Assembly: GCA_034336665.1 (NCBI GenBank)
Contig: JAPFBE010000032.1
Location: forward strand, 3,410,001-3,474,000
Reading direction: 5' to 3'
DNA length: 64,000 bases
From: Luscinia megarhynchos
Taxonomy: Eukaryota; Chordata; Aves; Passeriformes; Turdidae
Position 1 is the first letter of the stretch, and the number at the start of each line of letters is the position of its first letter. The notes beneath the pieces were generated by a model that saw only the letters and a list, made by a program, of their open reading frames with translations, was not told where the DNA came from and ran no database searches. Below, piece after piece: positions 36,520 to 46,619 of the stretch. A program made the position numbers and the translations under genes.

Positions 36520-39118
36520 GAAGCATTTTCCTGGGTTGTTAAAGCCGAATTTATCCTGGATTTTTCTCGATGTTTTTCCCAGTAATTCCTGGGATTTTGA
36601 CTGGTTTGGGGTCTTTCAGTGTCGATTTTATGACTATTCCTGGCCATTTTAATATCGATTATTAGGGGATTTTTGTGTCTCTTAGAGCGACTTCTTTAGG
36701 CTGAATTTTCCCTGGATTTTTTCTGATGATTTCTCATCTATCCTTGGTATTTTGGCAGAGTTTAGATAGTTTTTGTACAGATTCCAGGATTTTTTGGGCC
36801 ATTTTTTGGCCCATTTTAGGGGAGTTTGGGCCATTTTAAGTCACATTTTCTCGGGATATTTTGCCCACTCTCTTTGCCAGGTTTTTCCTCAGAAATCTCT
36901 GGACTCTTCGTGTATTCTGGGGCCCTTTTTTTTTTTTTTTTTAGTGGAAATTTTAGGATTTTTTCTGGCCATTTTAGGTGCAATTTCTGAGGGGGTTTTG
37001 TGTCTCTTAGTGTGAATTTTTGGACATTTTCCTTGGTTGTTAAAACTAAATTTATCCTGGATAATTCCCGATATTTTTCCCAATAATGCCTGGAATTTTT
37101 AACCAGTTTGGGGTGTTTCAGTGTCAATTTTAGGACTATTTCTGGCCTTTTTCTGTTTGGGAAGATGCAACAGGAAAGCCTTAGTTACTGAATAACTATA
37201 AGACAATAGGAAGGCCCGCTGAAAGTAATCCCCTCTTGATAGAACAATGCCTTCTGCTGGAGAGCATGTCCAAAGGTCAGAGAAGTTTTGCTAGGGTCCA
37301 AAGAGTAGTTTTTAGAGTTTAAAGTGTAACACACTATGGTAATGTAAGGATTCCTATAGGCTGTATGTAAATGCTACAGAATTTGTATCTTGTATTACAT
37401 TGGTTTGTGGAAATTAGAATATTCATTATAGAAGATTTATTGTATTGTAAACGGGAAATCTCTCTCTTCTTTCTCTCTCTCTCTTTGTCTCTTACTCTTA
37501 CTGCTACGACCCCCCTCTTACCTCTATTACCTCTTCTTTTCCTTGCTCTTCCTCTCTCCCTCCTCTCTTACCCCATCACCCTTTTATCCCATTGCTCTTT
37601 CTCTGCCCCCCTTTTATCACTTTGTCCTACTCTGGGCTGCGCCTGCCAGCACTTAGTAGGGCTCTTTACAAAAAATTGCAACTGTAAATTTTAGCATATA
37701 CAGAGAGCATGAGTTTTGTCCCTGAAGACCGACTATCATAACAGAAAGACTCCCGCATTTTTCATACCTATTTTTAGGGGATTTTTGCAGGTCTTAGTGT
37801 GAATTTGTTAGGCTGAATTTTCCCTGGATTTTTCCTGACTCTTTTCCCAGTAATCCGTGGGTTTTTGGAAGAGTTTAGGATGTTTTTTACAGATTCCAAG
37901 AGTTCCTGGACCATTTTTGCGCCATTTTAGGGGAGTTTGGGCCATTTTAAGACGAATTTCCTCTGGAAATTTGCCCAACCATTTTTCACTTTTTTTCCTT
38001 AGAAGTACGTGGACACTCCCTGGGTTTTGGGGCAGATATTAGGAGTTTTTCTGGTCACTTTTTGTGCGATTTCTGTTGGATTTTTGTGTTTCTCAGTGCG
38101 AAGTGTAAAGGATTTTTCCTGTTTTCAAGGCAGAGTTTTCCTGGGTTTTTCCATATGATTTTCCCAATAACACATGGAATTTTGTCAGCTTTGGGGTATT
38201 CTAGTGCAAGCTTTGGCAAAGTTTGGCACCTTTTCGCTTTGATTCTTAGGGGATTTTTGGTTTCTTAGTGCGAATTGTCAGGGACTTTTCTGGTTTGTTA
38301 GGCTCAATTTTCCCTGGATTTTCCCTGATGCTTTCCCCAGCAGTTCTTGAAATTTTGGCAGACTTTAGGTGTTTTAGGATGGATTTCAGGAGTTTTTGAG
38401 CTATTGTTCGTGTGATTTCCAGGCTTCCTGGGCCATTTTAAGTCACATTTCCTCTGGATATTTTGCCCACTCAGTTCATCAGTTTTTTCCTCAAAAATTC
38501 CAGGAATCTCACTGGATTTTGGGGCCATGTTTAGGGTTTTCGTGCAGATGTTAGGAGTTTTTCTGGCCATTTTTTGTGCAATTTCTGGGGGATTTCTGTG
38601 TTTCTCAGTGCAAATTTTTAGACATTTTCCTGGGTTGTTAAGACTGAATTTATCCTGGGTTTTTCCTGATGTTTTTCCCAATAATGCCCAGAGTTTTTAC
38701 AGGATTGATGTATTTCACTGTTGATTTCAAGACTATTTCTGGCCTTTCTCATATCGATTTTTAGGGGATTTTTGCATGTCTTAATGCCAAATTTGTTCGG
38801 TCAAATTTATTCCGGATTTTTCCTGATGTTTTTCCCAATAATGCGTGGAATTTTGACCGTTTTGTGGTGTTTCAGTTTCGATTTTAGGACTATTTCTTGC
38901 CATTTTCTTATCGATTTTTGGGGTTTTTTTGCGTCTCTTAGTGCGAATTTGTTAGGCCAAATTTTCCTAGATTTTTCCCTAGATTTTTCCCAATAATGCC
39001 TGGAATTTTTACCAGTTTAGAGTGTTTCAATGTTGATTTTAGGACTATTTCTGGCTATTTTCATATTGATTTTGAAAGGATTTTGCGTCTCTTAGTGCGA
39101 ATTTGTTAGGCTGAATTT
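36520..39118 (-). repeat. sat-500 satellite, inverted block
   Basis: It reads as the reverse complement of 35087-36519. The anchor TTAGGCTGAATTTTCCCTGG lies near 36697, 37809 and 38298; subtracting the solo LTR inserted at 37154-37757, spacing is about 490-502 bp. Near 38798, 38952 and 39106 a shorter 154-bp step appears, showing expansion of a subunit. Confidence 0.8.
37154..37757 (+). mobile_element. Solo LTR with 6-bp target duplication
   Basis: It starts TGTTTGGGAAGATGCAACAG and ends GACTCCCGCA. TTTTTC stands on both sides (37148-37153 and 37758-37763), and the interrupted sat-500 monomer continues across. A 6-bp duplication is typical of class II (ERVK-like) elements. The interior has a CT-rich block (37459-37640). 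No internal viral sequence remains. Confidence 0.82.
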
Positions 39119-39394
39119 TCCATAAACTCCTAACATCTGCACCAAAAAACCAAAAATGGTCCCAAAATCCTGTGAGATACCAGGAATTTCTGAGGAAAAA
39201 ACTGGCGAAGTGAGTGGGCAAAATATCAAGAGGAAATGTGACTTAAAATGGCCTAAGAAGTCTGGAAATCACACTAACAATGGCTCAAAAACTCCTGAAA
39301 TCCTTACTAAAACACGTAAACTCTGCCAAAATTCCAAGGACTACTGTGAAAAGCATCAGGATTAAATCCTGGAATAATTGAGCCTAATTTACCA
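39119..39394 (+). repeat. sat-500 satellite, forward again
   Basis: At about 39119 the strand composition flips back to A-rich (CTCCTAACATCTGCACC, AAAATGGTCCCAAAATCC). About half a monomer is present before an inverted sat-190 unit begins. Confidence 0.78.
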
Positions 39395-39600
39395 GAGAAA
39401 TTGGCCCCTGTTTGTGTCCAGGGCCCTGTGCCCGAGACTGGGCTTCTGCCTTCCTGATTTCCAAACGGATAAGGATTCCTCCCAGATTAAAGATGCCACC
39501 ACTTAGATCCCTGGCTGTTCTTTGTGTGCCAAAACGCTCCTCTAAACAGGCATTACACAAGTGGTGAAGTGAGCTTTCTTTCCCAGAGAAATAGGCCCCT
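39395..39600 (-). repeat. Single inverted sat-190 monomer, away from the array
   Basis: On the minus strand this is one type A sat-190 unit (CACTTAGATCCCTGGCTGTT is the reverse complement of the usual landmark; CCCAGATTAAAGATGCCACC also fits). It lies 16 kb from the main array, in opposite orientation, and joins directly to ERV C. Confidence 0.88.
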
Positions 39601-39619
39601 AACACTCTATGCTTCTGTG

Positions 39620-41605
39620 GCTTTGATGTGCCAGGCCATCACACCCACACTATCCAATAGATCCTGTTATCCCATGCCTCTCCCTGGCTAGAGGCAGGAC
39701 CCTTCTAGCCCTGGTTATTGTTTCTTTCCCGGGCATACATAGTGGAGGTTCCTTCCAGGGGATCTGACAGATCATCCTCCCTTCTGTAATACCCTGCACT
39801 ATTACCATGGGAGGTTGAGGCTACCTTCATTTTAGCGCGGGTCTCTTGGTTAGCATTTTTCTCCCTGAGTTGACGCACCCGTGCTACCAGGACAGAAGTG
39901 GGTTTCCCATCCCATATCCTGCTGTCGTCCCTGTGGTCTCGCAGGAAGAACTACAGGTCAGCTCGGGGGGTGTACCCTCTCTCCCTAGCTGGGGGGCTTT
40001 GGGTTTTAAATTTGGGGCCTGTGACTCGCACTGATGCTGCACTGATCTTCCTTATCTCCTCCCTTATCTCCTCCCTCATCTCCCTCATCTCACCTCTCAA
40101 CCGCCTCATTCCTTTCACTTCCTCTTGGACTTCTTGGAGGTCCTTGACCACGGCAGAGACATTGGCCTGCATTGGGCCATTCACAATACTCTCAAAATTT
40201 CTGAGCTTGTTGGCAACAGAACCCACTGTCTCTTGGTGGTTATCATCATTAATCATTGCAATAAAAGTGGTGTATTGAGATGGCCCCAGGGTTGCCAGAT
40301 TCCACAACATCTGCCCTGTGCACCTGACCTTGTCAGGGTCATTGTCATGCTGTCCATCCCTCCCAAAGAGTACTTCCAATGCTCCCACTTCTCTCAGCTG
40401 CTGGATCCCTTCCTCAAGGGTCTTCCAGCGCATTCTACAGTGGTGCTCTTGCATTTTCTCTCTGTGGACAAACTTCTCTCTCACACTCATTAAAAGCCAT
40501 TCCTGGAGGGAAAGGAGGCCTTGCTCCCTTATGAATATCTGGTCTACACCTGAGTCCTAAGCCAACGATTCCAAATTCCTGGCCTCAGTACCATCCAGTT
40601 GTACACTATTTCCCGTGCGGTCCCAGACTTGAAGTAATCAGATTGTAAAATCCTCACAGCCCCGTCGTGCAATGTCTTTTCGCAGATTACAGAGACTATC
40701 ATATGAGAGGGACTCGGTGATGATCTCAACCTCTGGCTCCCCTGCTGGTTTTGAGGGCCTTCCTTGCTGATCCGCGTTAACTAGATGCTTTGTTTTCATT
40801 TTAGATTTTCCAGTTTCCACAAGGGCAACTGCTGATGGCTGTTCCTGCCCTGTGATCCAGCTGGAACCTGGACAGATACAACATCTACGGGTTCTACTAC
40901 AGCATAATCAGACTCTCCCTCTTTAGGGCAGGGGGAGGGTTTCTCACCAGCTGGGGAAAAGTGCTCTTTCAACATCTGGCCTATCTCCTTCACTCGAACC
41001 CCCACCCACTCTGGGTGGTTCATTTCTGCAGTGGGCTGTGGGGCAGCATCAGGCTCTGGGGCAGCATTCCTAATCCCTGGGGCAGAGTCAGGCTCTGGGG
41101 CAGCATCACTAGTCCTTGGGGCATGGTCAGGCTCTGGGGCAGCATCCCTAGTCTCTGGGGTAAGTAGGAGGGTTGTTATCCAAGTCAATATTCCCTTGTC
41201 TCTGAATGCTAAGTAGAACAGGCCTATTAGCAACACCAGTTACTGTATGATATCATTAGTATTTAAAGCAGATCTGAACTCCTTGAAAACTCATGGGGTA
41301 GCCTCAAAAAACTGGGTGATGGGTTGGGAGAAGATTTTCCTTGCATTCATTTCTTCACAGTAAGTACCATTATTGAAATAACCCCAGGAACACACAGTTA
41401 GAGTACAATGGCTCTGGATCCATGTGGCCACTTTCCAGAAAAAATTAAAAACCCATGAATTCCTGACATAATCAATCCACCAAATTAATCAGATAATAGC
41501 TACTGTGACTTTGGTGAGGGGGCCCATATTCAAATAAGGGCTTGCAAATGGGAGAGAGATATCTGTGATCACATGGAGCACAAGCCAGATTAAACTGGAC
41601 AACAT
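39620..41605 (-). pseudogene. ERV C gag with hydrophobic N-terminal region
   Basis: On the minus strand an ATG at 41605 starts a hydrophobic, signal-anchor-like stretch (MLSSLIWLVLHVITDI) followed by a possible N-glycosylation site and a second hydrophobic segment (LVLLIGLFYLAF) near 41240. Three in-frame stops interrupt it before the 146-codon piece 40796-41236. That piece continues with short repeats (AAPEPD three times) and a helical part (WVGVRVKEIGQMLKEH). After frameshifts, 39951-40490 holds a coiled-coil-rich part (MREMREEIREEIRKI) and the YTPRADL block shared with ERV B. The same layout, a membrane region in frame before gag, occurs in ERV B. Confidence 0.72.
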
Positions 41606-41681
41606 GTTGCCACTGAAAAGCTGTTATTCCTGTCTTAACTCTCCTCTCAATGCCCTCTGTCTCACGTTGTGCACCAAAATC

Positions 41682-42379
41682 TGTCCTGGTTTGAAGGACA
41701 GGTGTCTGCCGATAGAGGCAGAAGCTCCTCTTTGAAATAGATAATTTAATTCCTGTCCCTCCCGAATATTATAATTGTCTGCATCAGAAACTTCAAGGCA
41801 GAGATAAGGGTGTAGGAGTAACAGCTTTTTACTAATATATTTAACCGTACAAACAGAAACAAATAGCAGTTATTAAAATTAGCAACAAAACAGAACAAAT
41901 AACTTAGTTTCAGTCCTTTTTTTAGCCGCAGACACACTTGGCCCGTGTCTGTTCCCAATGGTGGAAAATGTGGCAGAGCCTGCATAGCTGCGGGGAGCAG
42001 GCGGGAGCGGAGGGGCGGGGGCGGCGTCAGCGGCCACGCTGTGTCTCAAGTGGGAGCAGGGTGGAGGCGCAGCTCTTCGCTCACTGTTTGAGTCCTGGTC
42101 ATCAGCTGTGTCCTCAGAGGTAGGAGCCTGGAGCGGAGCAGATGCAAGGCAGTCTGATCGCAGAGCATCTGGGTCCCCCACGTTCTGGCCATGTGAGCTG
42201 CAGATGGCAGTTTTTCTTCCTCTGAGCTGTCTGGATGCACGAGTACCCCCTCCCCCCCCCCCCCCACCCCGGAAGCCAGCTCCCACCTACCCCTTTGTCT
42301 ATAGTCCTCAAAAGATCCTGAGCATAGCCGGCAGGCTCCGTTAGCATGATAATGGGAAAAAAATTTTTAAACTGGGACA
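41682..42379 (-). repeat. 5' LTR of ERV C
   Basis: It begins TGTCCTGGTTT and ends AAACTGGGACA. A GC-rich middle with a C homopolymer (42252-42267) corresponds to the promoter side when read on the minus strand. No second LTR is present. Confidence 0.75.
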
Positions 42380-42489
42380 GTAAAAGAACAAAAACCCAAT
42401 CCTCAACACAAATACACTCCTAAAGTGAGTGCGAAGCCCAAGGTGCCACAAATGAGGTTTCCTTTCTGCAAGCCAGAATGCTGCAAGGA

Positions 42490-42830
42490 ATGTTTCAGAC
42501 GTTTGCACTCCTTGGTTCCCTGAGGCCTTGCAGTGTCATAAAGGCCCCTTGGTTCCATTAGGTTCTGTACTGTCACAATGGAGATTTCAGTCCATGAGGC
42601 CCCATGGTGTCACAATGCTCTTTTTGGTTCCATGGGGCCTTGATATGTCACAATGGACTTTTGGTTCCATGAGATTCTGTACTCAACAATGATGTCTGTA
42701 GTTCCTAAGTGTCACCATGGACCCTTGGTTCCATGAGGTTCATTGATGTCACCATGGTCTCCTTGGTTCCATGAGGCATCACAATGACACAACGCACCCG
42801 TGGTTCCATGAGGTTCCTGCAGCAGGACTT
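42490..42830 (+). repeat. Degenerate minisatellite (~40-bp unit)
   Basis: TTGGTTCCATGAGG or close variants recur about eight times, alternating with GTGTCACAATGGAC-like segments at roughly 35-45 bp spacing. It does not encode a conserved peptide. Confidence 0.75.
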
Positions 42831-43985
42831 CCCCTGTGGCCCAGCAGAGCTCATCTGTTCTGTCCATCAGCTGGGGCCATAACTCAGGGCATCTTCCCCC
42901 TCTCAGGAATTGCTGAGATAACCAAGACCGGATATCTGTCCTGTCTTGAGTTCTCTCTGGTGCCAGGGAGGTGGAATTCCCAGCTGATCATTAACATCTT
43001 GAATTGAGAGCATACTGAAGGGAGATTAGCCTTGAATTTCTGAGTGACACACACTTCACTTTACAAACTATAAAAGCTACAAAAAACTTCCAGAAAGCAG
43101 AAGGCTTCTGCATAGTCTCTACAACAGGGTAAGGCTTCTCCCCCAGGTCTCGATGCATCTTTGTGGTTGCTTTTCTGGAACCTGTGTAAAAGGGGTCCAT
43201 GTGTATGCCCTCATCAATTTGGTGGTTACTTTAATTCCTGATCTCTGCTATTTCTTCAGCAGGTGTAATATAGGAAACTTTATTGTACAATGTGTTTGTA
43301 TCTACCTGCACTTCTTTTGTTTATCCTGTGCAGTACGTAGTCCATTTAAAGTCTCTTGTCAATCTTAAGGCCCTTCAGTAAACAATTCATTTTATAATAG
43401 ACCTAATTAGCCATGCTAAAGAACTTGTGAGCAAGAGCAATTTGGGGTGCAGGTGGCCAGAAACAGAGGTAGTGCCAGAAACCTGAGCATAAGGCAGGAC
43501 GTGTCTAAGATTTCACTCCATTCAAAACATATTTCATTTAAAAACAAAAATAGAAAAGATCTTTTTTCCCACTTATTCTTTATCTGTTTATAGATTAATA
43601 TCTGCACTCCTCAGTTGATATTGATTAGAAGCAGCTCCCATTGCAATCTTAACAGATATGAAAAACAAGACCCTTTATGGCTGACAATCAATCACACTTT
43701 GTCTCTACCCCCACCTCAGCATTTCCCTCATCCAACCACCTGGCACTCAGAGCAGCCTTGTTCAAATCTGAGGTTCCTCCACTCCAGGCTTTGCCTGCAA
43801 CTTTCAGCTCCTTGGCACCAACTGTCACCTGCTTTCCTTGGAGAAGGAGCTGCCTGAGGCACAAAGGGGTGTTCATTTATTGTCAGCAAAAAGAAAAAAA
43901 AAAACAAGGGAAGGCACAGCTCCATAAAGAACTGACATCCAGCCCAAGATGTGCTGGGCAATGAAGCCACATCCAGGGGTGTCCC
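42831..43985. other. No recognisable gene or repeat
   Basis: Mixed-composition DNA with only short frames (up to 95 codons). I see no domain, RNA gene or LTR. Confidence 0.5.
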
Positions 43986-44240
43986 CAGGGCTCAGGATTG
44001 GGGCCAGGGCAGTTCAATCTCTTTCTTGCTGATCTGGACGAGGGCATTGAGGGCACCCTTAGTCAGTTGCCATGTGAGCCCAAGCTGGCTGGGAGTGTGG
44101 CTGTGCTGCAGGGCAGGAAGCTCTGCAGAGGGATCTGCACAGGCTGGAGCCATGGGCCCAGGACAATTGGATGAGGTTCACCAAGGCCAAGGGCTGGCTC
44201 CTGCCCTGGGCCCACAACCATCCCAAATCTCTGGCTGTGC
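43986..44240 (+). repeat. CR1-like LINE fragment
   Basis: TGATCTGGACGAGGGCATTGA translates to the D-L-D-E-G-I pattern that precedes the CR1 polymerase active site. Further on, TGGATGAGGTTCACCAAGGC corresponds to the CR1 M-R-F-N-K-A-K-type block. Both are broken by stops. Assignment is by recollection of the CR1 consensus. Confidence 0.6.
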
Positions 44241-44385
44241 CCTGCCCCTGATCCCCAGAGTCTGTCCTGTTTCCTTCATCTCTGCATTGCCAGGGATTTC
44301 TGGGACAAGGGAGCTCTGCTGTGGGGATGGAGGGAGGTACAAGTGCTGCCACTGCAGTGGGAACCACAACTCATCAGATTTGTGT

Positions 44386-45815
44386 CCTTTGGGGGTCAGG
44401 TACTGGTGAGACTCAGAGGCACAGAAAGTTTCTCTTCATCGCCAGCATAAAAATATAACAATGATATAATGTAATAAACATCAAAATTCTTCCCTCAGCT
44501 CTGTGCAATGTCAAAGCAGTATCTGATGTATCCACCATGCACAAGGTATTTCATTACAGGAAGAGTTTTAGACAAAGACATTAGAAAGGGTGATTCTGTG
44601 ATAGATATGAACACAATTCAGATGTTGACTGATGTGGAATGACCAGAGAAGAACTGGAGGAGGAAATCTGTGAACAATGGGAAGGCCAAAGAACCAGCTG
44701 GTCTAGTGAAGAGATATCCATAGACATGGCCATTTAAACAGGAGAGGTGGAAACACCTGAATGAAGAGGGACGTGAAATAATAAACAGTATAATGGTAAC
44801 ACAGGTAGAGGGGAAGATCAGTATTTGTTCTCCTGCCTCAGTACACTTCCAGGAAGTTTCTGTTCTCTCCTGGTGGGAAACCTTTGACATTTCTTAAAGT
44901 ACTCAAATTCCCCCAGCTAATGAGATGTGATCATGTACCTTGCAAGTGTCATGTCCCCTACAGCCCCAGAGGGCTCCTGTCCTATAAACATCTGCTCCAG
45001 CCCATTTCAAAATTGGGAGTAGCATCGTTCCGGGATCATCAGGGAGCTAAATTTGGAAGGGACCTCACCAAGTTTTTAGTTTTGGTTCTTTGGGGGTCAG
45101 GAACTGGTGAGACTCAGAGGCACAGAAAAGTTTCTCTTCATGGCCAACATAAAAAATTGTAAGCAGCATATAATTTTAAAAGCATGAAACTCTTCATTCA
45201 GCCATATGAGATGACCCAGCAGAATCTGATGTGCCCACTTATCCACAAGGGATATCCCTCCAGCAACATTTTTAGATAAAGACAAAGGTAATTGTAAAAG
45301 ACATAAAAACAACCAAGGTGTTGACTAATGAGTAATTTAAAGTTCTGAAAGACTGGGCAACTCCCTGAAGCTCGAAGTGGGAAGACACTCAATTGAGAAG
45401 CATTGGAATGGCCAGAGTGGAGCTAGAGGAGGAAATCTGGGAGCAATGGGAAGGACATAAATCCAGCTGGTATAGTTAACAGATGTCCATAGACATGGCC
45501 AATTAAATAGGAGTGGTGGAAACTTATGAATGAAGAAGGACATGAAATAACAGACTGAATATTGGTGATGCAAATAGAGGGAAAGATCAATATTTCTTCT
45601 TCCCGGCATTGTACAATTGCAGGTAATTCCTGCTCTCTTGTGGTAGGAAAACTTTGGCATTTCTTAATGACCCAGCTAATCACCCTGCAAGCTGCAGGTC
45701 TTGTACAGACCTGGAGGTCTCCTGTTTTAAAAATATCTGCTCCAATCTAAAACAGGGACCAGCATTGTCCCAGGATCATCAGAGAGCAGAGTTGGAAAGG
45801 ACCTCAGCAAGTCAG
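44386..45815 (+). repeat. Two-copy tandem duplication, ~700-bp unit
   Basis: Unit 1 (about 44386-45085) and unit 2 (about 45086-45815) share many blocks in the same order: TTTGGGGGTCAGG, GGTGAGACTCAGAGGCACAG, TCCATAGACATGGCCA, TGAATGAAGA and GGATCATCAG. Divergence is substantial. I recognise no gene; minus-strand frames in the two copies are alike only because the DNA is. Confidence 0.8.
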
Positions 45816-45980
45816 CAGCCCAATCTATAAGAAACAGCCCCAGACCAAGTGGTTCAAGGCTTGATTTGGTCTGAATTTGAAAATCCCAAAGGACAGGGAT
45901 GGGGAAGCATCTTAGAACCTGTGTGAACCCATGGGAACAAAGGTTTTCCGACATGTCCTCTCTGATGTCCCCTTGAATCA

Positions 45981-46562
45981 TGAAAGGCAATCACAAAATA
46001 CCTTTCAACTGGGTTAGCCAAAAGGATATGTTTATTTCAGTGCTGGGAAACATGTGGGATCTGTCTCAAAGTTGTGCACTCCCTTCAGTAGCTTTTAGCC
46101 ATCTATTTATTCAGAAAAGTCATGCATATTTGAAAACACCTATACACGCTTATTACCTCTCACAGCTCATTCCCCACTCGGTATTAAAATTAGTTGCATA
46201 CTCGTTGCGGTTGTGTAGTGTTCTCTTGATATTGAGTCAGTGGTATTTAAATGAGTCGGAGGGCTTCAGGGGAAGAAGTAAGGACCGTCTACCTGGCTCT
46301 AAACTTTTTACCTCTGTCTTGTTACTATGACTTCCTAACCTGCTGGTCCCTCCATTAATTTCAGTGTCAAAATTTATGATGTGTATTTTAACTAGTTCTG
46401 AATGTTAAACAATTAATCTTTGTCAACTTCATGATCTTCTACTAAGCTATCTACCTTTATGGGTTACATTCCTAACCTCTAGCTTCTAAGCTTTCTAAGA
46501 TATCCCATAACTTGTTTCCCAAACATACAATTCTCTAGTCTGTAACAGAATACTATGGTTCA
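45981..46562 (-). repeat. Probable 3' LTR of ERV E
   Basis: On the minus strand a purine tract (AAAAGGAGGGAA, ending near 46563) is followed by TGAACCATAG; a candidate end, CCTTTCA, is at 45981. An AATAAA lies near 46031-46036 (CTGAAATAAACATATCC on the minus strand). Boundaries are by inspection only, and no second LTR is available to confirm them. Confidence 0.5.
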
Positions 46563-46619
46563 TTCCCTCCTTTTCTATAAGCTTAGTAAATTCTTTTACT
46601 AACACCCAAATTTTTTTTA

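Larger units (their letters stand above)
39606..42379 (-). mobile_element. ERV C: ERVL-like gag fragment with 5' LTR
   Basis: A minus-strand element with its 5' LTR at 41682-42379, then the leader and a gag related to that of ERV B. It is cut off at about 39606, just after gag; pol and the 3' LTR are absent. On the minus strand the primer-site region reads TGGTGCACAACGTGAGAC; I cannot assign a tRNA. Confidence 0.8.

Noticed and set aside
36816..37127. Lysine-rich 103-codon minus-strand frame
   Set aside because: It follows from the A-rich composition of sat-500 and includes a homopolymer-coded Lys run.
43951..44409. 152-codon plus-strand frame as a gene
   Set aside because: It overlaps a CR1-like fragment and a repeat unit; the frame does not follow the CR1 coding phase throughout.
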